Shown here: positions 58,301 through 64,000 of the stretch, piece by piece
How positions within the stretch are numbered: position 1 is the stretch's first letter
How the letters are laid out: each line of letters opens with the position of its first letter
Assembly: GCF_003573695.1 (NCBI RefSeq)
Contig: NC_039368.1
Location: 77,204,374-77,268,373 of the forward strand
DNA: 64,000 nucleotides
DNA from: Papaver somniferum
Taxonomy: Eukaryota > Streptophyta > Magnoliopsida > Ranunculales > Papaveraceae
Reading direction: 5' to 3'
Translations under genes and position numbers: made by a program
The notes under the pieces: generated by a model
The model's database searches: none
The model's input: the letters and a program-made list of their open reading frames with translations, nothing else
Told to the model about the DNA's origin: nothing

Positions 58301-59687
58301 AGATGAGGAAGCATAGCTGCAGCTTAACCGTATTCATGGAGAAATTTAAGGACAAACGTTAGTAGTAACGCTTTACCATCGCCTTCAACGCCTCGGCTAT
58401 TACTGGTCAGAAATGGAAGCTCAATCCCGATCGCTCCAAGGGTCTTTATCCAATTGTCAAACACCATCACATAAATTAGAGGTTTTCAATGTTAGCCACG
58501 CTGGGGACTGGCGAGAGCCGTACGTCAGTTATCTTCATGACGGTGTACTTCCTGCCAGCAAGAAGGACGCAGCCAAAATGAAGCAAAGATCCAAGAGATT
58601 CGTATTTCATGAAGGAATACTATACCGAAAAAGCTTTGGGGGTGACCTATTACGGTGCCTGGCCGAGATAGAAATCCCGATTATGATGAAAGAAATGCAT
58701 GAAGGCGAACACCAAGGGAAGAAGAAGCTATTTCTCCAGATACACGAGAAATACTACTGGACAAACATGGAGGACGATGCAGCTGCGTTTTTTCAAAGAT
58801 GCAACGGATGTCAAATTCATGGGAACCTTATTCACGCACCTTCTACTCCCCTGCACTCAGTAAGTAGTCCGTGGCCGTTTTATAGTTGGGGAATTGACAT
58901 CATTGGGAAGATCAACCCACCATCGTCAAAACATCACGAGTATATCATTATCGCAACAGAATATTTTACTAAGTGGTTCGAAGCCATTTCTCTACGAGGG
59001 ACTACTGGAGCAACAAGTGCGGCGTTCATTAAGGAACACATCATTTTCCGGTTTGGAGTGCCTAAACACATCATTAATGATAATGACACATCATTATTTA
59101 CTACCCGCAGAGGAATGGGCAAGCCGAAATCACCAACAAGACCTTAATCCGGATTCTCATTCGAACAGTGCATGATAATCTCAGGATATGGCACGAACAA
59201 CTACCAATGACATTTTGGGCATATCGGACGGCACCTAGGAGATCTACCGACGTTTCTCCTTACTCACTCATCTACGGTGCGGACGCGATTCTCCCAACAG
59301 AGATTAAAATCCCGTCGGCCAGAATTGCAGCAGCAAGTGGGGTCCACTAGAATGAAGCCGAAGCATCGAACTACAGAATTGCTGAGTTGGACACTCTAGA
59401 CTCCAAGAGAGATAAAGCAGAGGAGCGTACTCAAGCATACAAAAGCAGGGTCTCCAGAGCGTACGACAAAGTTGTAAAACCACGAGTTTTTAAAGTGGGA
59501 GATTTGGTTTTGAAGACTGCCAAGCACATTCAACAAGACATGTCCGCACCAAATTCTCTCCAAAATGGGAAGATCCATATGTGATCACCAAGGCTTATAA
59601 CACTGGCTACTACAAGATTATTAAGGTAGATGGAATTAAACTAGAAGCAGTCATCAACGGAAAATGGCTCAAGGCATACTATGCTTG
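55320..59687 (+). pseudogene. Tat pol remnants: protease, RT, RNase H, second RNase H, integrase
   Basis: In order: protease site IDTGAS at about 55410-55427, followed by a stop. RT at about 56309-56960, with HPTWLDNVVPVIKK, VDFRDLNKCFP, MFSFMDGYNGYNKIKM and the catalytic YVDD at 56807-56818, preceded by a stop at 56801. RNase H with FCLYTAFSDAAVEALLAQ and YYFSR at 57220-57460. A second, archaeal-type RNase H at 57684-58061 with MYFDGSATPSNNTLGAGVVL and NNSAEYEA. Integrase at about 58500-59580 with the HHCC finger (HEGEHQG..CNGC), Asp in WGIDIIG, Asp in INDNDTS, and NGQAEITNK holding the Glu. At least six stops or frame changes make it inactive. The double RNase H is diagnostic for Tat. Confidence 0.85.
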
Positions 59688-59911
59688 ATCATTGTTCCGC
59701 CTCCCGCTGTCTCATGATGCGGCAACACAGGCATTTTAATTCTTTACACATTTAAGATATCAGTTTCTTCAAAGTATGTTAATGTAGAACTCCATTCTCC
59801 TACCAAAACCAACGCAATTCATTTCCCAAAAAATAATGTTCAAAACCAAAAAAGGAAGAGACGATCAAGCGTCATTATGCATACTTATTCAAAGAAATAA
59901 AATAAAATGGT

Positions 59912-60580
59912 TCAGAAGAGGCCGTCCAACAAGTTGTAGTCCCTTGAGAGCATCATCTTCAGCCTATCCTGATATCTTTCTGTCATTCTCTTCAATTTTT
60001 GGATCGCCTGCTCCACCTTCTCCGATTCCGCAGTCAGAGCCTTCTCCTCCTCCAGGATATCTTTCGAAGAAGGAACTACATTTACGAGGATACCAGCTCG
60101 ATCAACTTTGATGACGTCAAGACGCTGCCGCAACCAACTCACGTTAAACTCCATGGATTCACAGGTAGATACCATATTTTCCCACTTATCGACGGTTGAT
60201 CAAGCAACATTGCGTATAGATGTACTCTCCATCTCGGCAATCATGGGAAGGAGGCAGTTCACTGTGGTAACTAAAGCAGACGAACAGTTTCGTACTACAT
60301 TCTTGGTTGCAATGCGACCATACTTTCTCCATATTTTTGTGTATAAGAGTACGAACTCCGTCCGCACTAAGAATCCCCTGACAGTCCGGTAACTGGAAGA
60401 TAGACATTTCATATGAATATCAAACATCAATCCTGCGTTGGGATATTCATAAGAAGAGACACCCATATCAGCTTCTTCAAGGTCTGCAGGAGTAGGCGTG
60501 TTTGAATTTGAAGGAAGAGGACTGCTTAGATTGTTATCATCAACCACTATTACACATGCTCCAGTAGAATATCTCGGCAT
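59912..60580 (-). other. Antisense open frame in the Tat 3' region, one internal stop
   Basis: On the minus strand an ATG at 60580 opens a frame of 223 codons, broken by a single TGA at 60200-60202 and continuing in the same frame to 59912. The first part has IWRKYGRIATKNVVRNCSSA. The second ends in a strongly helical, Glu/Lys-rich probable coiled coil (KDILEEEKALTAESEKVEQA). A further short upstream frame (ATG at 60887-60889, Ser-rich) may be a first exon. Antisense open frames between pol and the 3' LTR are known from Tat elements; their product's role is not established. I cannot assign a domain. Confidence 0.55.
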
Positions 60581-60889
60581 AAAGGAAGGAATATAAAGAA
60601 CAATTACTTACCTAGTCATGGAATACAAATAATTATTCAACAGTAAAAGAATAACGCACCGGTATGATCTTCTTAACTCTAAGGATCCGAACAGGGGAAT
60701 CATCACGAGGCTCAAGGATCCGTCCAATCTAAAAATAAAAAGAGAAGATTGATCAGAAGTCAAAATAAAAAGAAGAAATAACGCTTTGAAGTCAGGAGAA
60801 ATTCAAAGTCATACTCTGGATATAAGTCATCTTCGTTTGGCAGAAGAATTTAGCTGAGATGAAGAAGATGATCCGCTTCTATCTGACAT

Positions 60890-61274
60890 GATGGAATTTT
60901 CGTCAAGAGAATCTTTATCTCTAAATGATAAAAAATGATTCTAGTTTCCATGTATATATATACATACACGTCGGAACCCTAAGATGATGTTTGAACGGCT
61001 GCAGCGGGATTTATTCGATAAATAAGGATTCAAAACCAACCAGGTCATGCTTCTTGTTGAAACCCTAGTCAAAATCGGAAAAAACTACGGGATAATTAAA
61101 AGGAGGGCGTGTTTGGTCAGGCTCCAGGAGTTTTCATTACGAACTCAAGATGGCCGCCACCTCTCTCCGGTAATACTCATTTGCTTTAGCTTGATTATTT
61201 TCATTTCTTAAATGTCACGATCCAGTGCTTACCCCGCAATGGCACTATCATTACGTGCTAAGCAGGGGACTTAA
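60890..61274. other. Non-coding 3' zone of the Tat element
   Basis: No sense frame is seen. The zone may contain the promoter of the antisense frame (a TATATATATA run at 60954-60963 lies about 65 bp upstream of its first ATG). It ends in a purine-rich AGCAGGGGA stretch before the 3' LTR. Confidence 0.45.
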
Positions 61275-63664
61275 TGTTGATAGTGATTTTTAGTTCAGGG
61301 CTAAAATTTTAAAACCAGTATTTAATGAGCAATCACCCTGCAAGGGGTAAAGCCATTTTGAAAAAGTGACGAGTGCAAAAAATCTCCTTGCTCATTGAGC
61401 AATTCAATATATATGAAATTCACTCAGAATGGTGCGCGTAGTAGCAATCCCAAATATTCTGTGATTTCTATTTTATACCAGCATTATTAATTAATGCATG
61501 ATTTGCCTAGTATTTTTCCGTGCTATGTTCTCAGCTGAACTCTCATCATTGACATGACATGACGATTAAGTGTTCACTCTCAGAAAGTAGCATGAATCTC
61601 CCGAAGTGCCAGTATTGAGATCTGTATGAAAATACCCATACAGGCTATGTCACTATCTGATAAAGAGAATCTCGTATCGACACACTTTTAATGAAAGTCA
61701 TCTCGATCGAACATGTTTAAATTCCTTAAGAAAAATCTAGACTGATAATGTCAGTCTCAGAAATAATCGCGGCCACACAATTTGACCGTGTGTTTTAACA
61801 AACCTAGACCACTCCTGACAAAACTAGGTAATCACCGCATTGACCGCCGGTGGGCCCGCTAGTGTCCCAATCGATTGGACTTTGTTTAAACACATTCCAG
61901 CGCTGGAAAACGCCAACCCTAAACAGGGTGGTCACACTGTTGAGGAAAAGCTCGAACGAGCTAGACTGTCCAAAACAGCCTCAGAAGTATCACGAGCGTC
62001 CAACTTCTCCAGCCCAGTTGGACGGCCTGGATCTTCCTATGAATGATTAAAGGAGTGCCGACATGTTCATTGGCGGCCCAACTTTCCCGTTGGTCAATCG
62101 ACTTGCCTGCGGCAAGCTCAAATTCGAGCAAACACGTTGTGTTCAAAACCCTAAATTGGGTCACTTTAATGTGTTAGTGTCTTAAATCAAGCACAAACAT
62201 CCAACTTAGCCAGCCTAGTTGGATGGCTTAGATTGCGTTTTGGACAGTCAAGGAGGTTCACATGAGTTCATCATTGGCCCAACATTATTCCCATTCGATC
62301 GACTTACCCGCGGGAAGTCAATAATGCATCAAATCGCTCGATTAAACTAGAGTAGTCGCGGCTATTCTAAACTCTAACTCACGTTTGCGGCAGTAAGCTT
62401 GTGTCGCAAATCGATCGTGACTACTCATCTTCGCCGGCTGAATTGAGTAGTTTAGATCTGATTTTAGATGGCCTAGGAGATGTCGACATGTACGCCAACG
62501 GCTTTTCTTCGCACATGGCCGATCGTCCTGCTCCAATTAGCATCTAACACTCACGTTCGATTATCCAAACTAGGGTTGGGCGTATGGTTTCCAAACCCTA
62601 ATTTGAATCAACAGCGGCAAACATCTTCCGCAAACAATCTCGTCCGTCCAACTTTGATAGCTTGGTCGGATGGCTTGGATCAAATATTAGGAGATCAATT
62701 AGATACTTAAATGATCATCGGCCACCGCTCCTCCATATAGAGCGATCTACCAACTAGTGGATCACCCATAGGGATCTCAAACGATCACCCAAAGGTGGTC
62801 GGACATGTTACCTTTTTAAGACGCTCAATCCACGACTTATTTAATTAAGCTTTAAAACAACGATACATCATGCACAACGATTGTTTTGAGATGCTTGCTT
62901 AAAAGCGATGCTTCACATGCATCAAATACATACAATATTTTATAAATATCGGCTTCATAAATAACTTAGTTATTTAACCTAATAGCGCCATGTGTTATTC
63001 TTTGCGGCAAGTCCCATGACTTGACCCACCTACTAGATACATCAAACATGTCACAAACTAGGGGATACTTACTGAGGTATTGGTCTGGCGGTTTACAGCG
63101 TGCGGCGTACAACGCGCCCATTATGAGAACGTGTCAGGAAATGATGGACGGTTAAAAACGATGAGAGTAGTGGACGAAGATGTGACCACGTGATGATCAC
63201 CACTTATTGCACGGCCCCACTACTCCACTACTACTTCCTCCACTTCCTACGAGATCAAGATTGAGCTCAAATGACTTGTATAAATAGGTTTTTCAACCTA
63301 TTTCGACAACATAACAAGTGTTATTAACATAGTATCTAGAAAACACCCAGAACTAATAGCTTACAGTATGCAAGCCAGTTCCGCCTTCTGATACAAGTCA
63401 TAAAAAGCCGAACCTTCATAATTAAATATTTTGATCTCAAACACCTTCTTCGCTTCCCTCCCTAAGATCAACCCAATTTCCTTCACTTTGTGGCCGAATT
63501 GAATCTGGAACGGCCATTTCTTGGTTTAGGCCAGAGTCTTACAGATTGATCCCTCGAATCTGAAAGTACTCCCGTGCAGTACGTTGTTTATGGTTTGAGT
63601 TTGTTCCTCATCAACACACCTAAAATTACCAAAAAACAGAAGAATCAATTTTTACCCTCAAACA
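61275..63664 (+). repeat. Tat 3' LTR
   Basis: 2390 bp, starting TGTTGATAGTGA and ending CCCTCAAACA. It is about 70 bp longer than the 5' LTR because of small indels, for example an extra stretch near 62090-62115. Confidence 0.9.
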
Positions 63665-64000
63665 GTCTCGTACTTGGATAAAATCGTAGTTGAGAAATAG
63701 TGGTACACTGTAGTCATCATTGTATTCTACCGTTTTAAGGCGAAGATCAACCGAAGATTTTGGAGAACTTCATCAACAAAAGGTAAGTGAAGACTAAACC
63801 ACTTATATCTCAAGTTATATTCACCTTTATATCATTTGAGACGATGTTGCATAACTAACTAGACTTGTTTGCATAGACAAAAATTTCGAGCCGAATAACT
63901 AATTTTAGTTAACTGATTTTCTCGAAGTATAATGACTAAGCTTAATGAACATTTGTTCATGCTTGATGAATTTCGGTGGAGAATAATTTATTGTTCGGAA
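63665..64000 (+). repeat. Rest of the 3' LTR of the LTR-D element, cut by the window end
   Basis: After GTCTC the text (AAAATCGTAGTTGAGAAATA, GTGGTACACTG) continues the LTR exactly where the left piece stopped, matching 44025-44370 of LTR D. Confidence 0.9.

Larger units (their letters stand above)
50037..63664 (+). mobile_element. Ty3/gypsy Tat-lineage retrotransposon (13.6 kb), defective
   Basis: It lies inside the 3' LTR of the LTR-D element with target duplication GTCTC (50032-50036 and 63665-63669). LTRs: 50037-52357 (2321 bp) and 61275-63664 (2390 bp), both TG..CA, with roughly 8-10% differences in the parts compared. Interior: gag start, an inserted solo LTR, protease, RT, RNase H, a second RNase H, integrase, a non-coding 3' zone and an antisense open frame. 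Order, size, the second RNase H and the antisense frame are typical of Tat (Ogre/Retand-type) elements. Stops and frameshifts occur throughout. Confidence 0.9.

Overview
The window is nuclear DNA from a flowering plant. Genes are few, split by introns with GT..AG borders, and embedded in nested retroelements and DNA transposons typical of angiosperms: an Ale/Retrofit-like Copia element, a Tat-lineage Ty3/gypsy element with a second RNase H, an L1-type LINE, MULE, hAT and Stowaway-like elements. The species cannot be named from the sequence. All coding claims are read from the sequence; no database search was run.

Left third (1-20.9 kb). After a repeat zone (1-2060: a 127-bp tandem duplication, an array of short inverted words holding a tRNA-Trp-like sequence, and a GGT/GGC tract) comes a truncated copy of the 5' exons of a gene whose longer copy lies at 16.9-20.6 kb. 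Two small terminal-inverted-repeat elements follow (3769-3921 and 4032-4135). A minus-strand RLCK-VII/PBS1-like kinase gene (4483-10497) has lost its key catalytic residues and is split by a young Copia element (5518-10225) that landed exactly on an intron's 3' splice site. A 5.1-kb MULE with a perfect 9-bp target duplication (11179-16313) follows and contains a 2.0-kb non-autonomous hAT with a perfect 8-bp target duplication (13863-15896). The most interesting gene is on the minus strand at 16864-20647: six exons predict a protein of about 331 residues whose C-terminal exon is a mitochondrial-type ribosomal protein S12, joined to an unrecognised, partly basic N-terminal region.

Middle (20.9-43.9 kb). 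A degenerate element-like region (about 20.85-26.2 kb) carries exon fragments of two unrelated cellular genes (an NDUFB2-like complex I subunit and a TBC/RabGAP domain), separated by arrays of a short word and its reverse complement and ending in a GGT/GGC tract. Then come minus-oriented 2.4-kb LTRs of one family, one inserted in another (26.65-32.17 kb), and an old LINE (about 32.2-41.3 kb) split by a complete, pol-less LTR retrotransposon (33165-40435, target duplication GATAC).

Right third (43.9-64 kb). An element of the same 2.4-kb LTR family (from 43920) has only gag-like remnants. Its 3' LTR was hit by a 13.6-kb Tat-type Ty3/gypsy element (50037-63664, target duplication GTCTC), which was itself hit by a solo LTR of the outer family (52934-55314, target duplication CATTT). 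The order of insertions is therefore readable.

A theme across the window is dense arrays in which a short word alternates with its reverse complement. The word differs from element to element, and even between LTR copies of one family. This pattern, the S12 fusion gene and the Copia insertion at a splice site are the main points for a second look.
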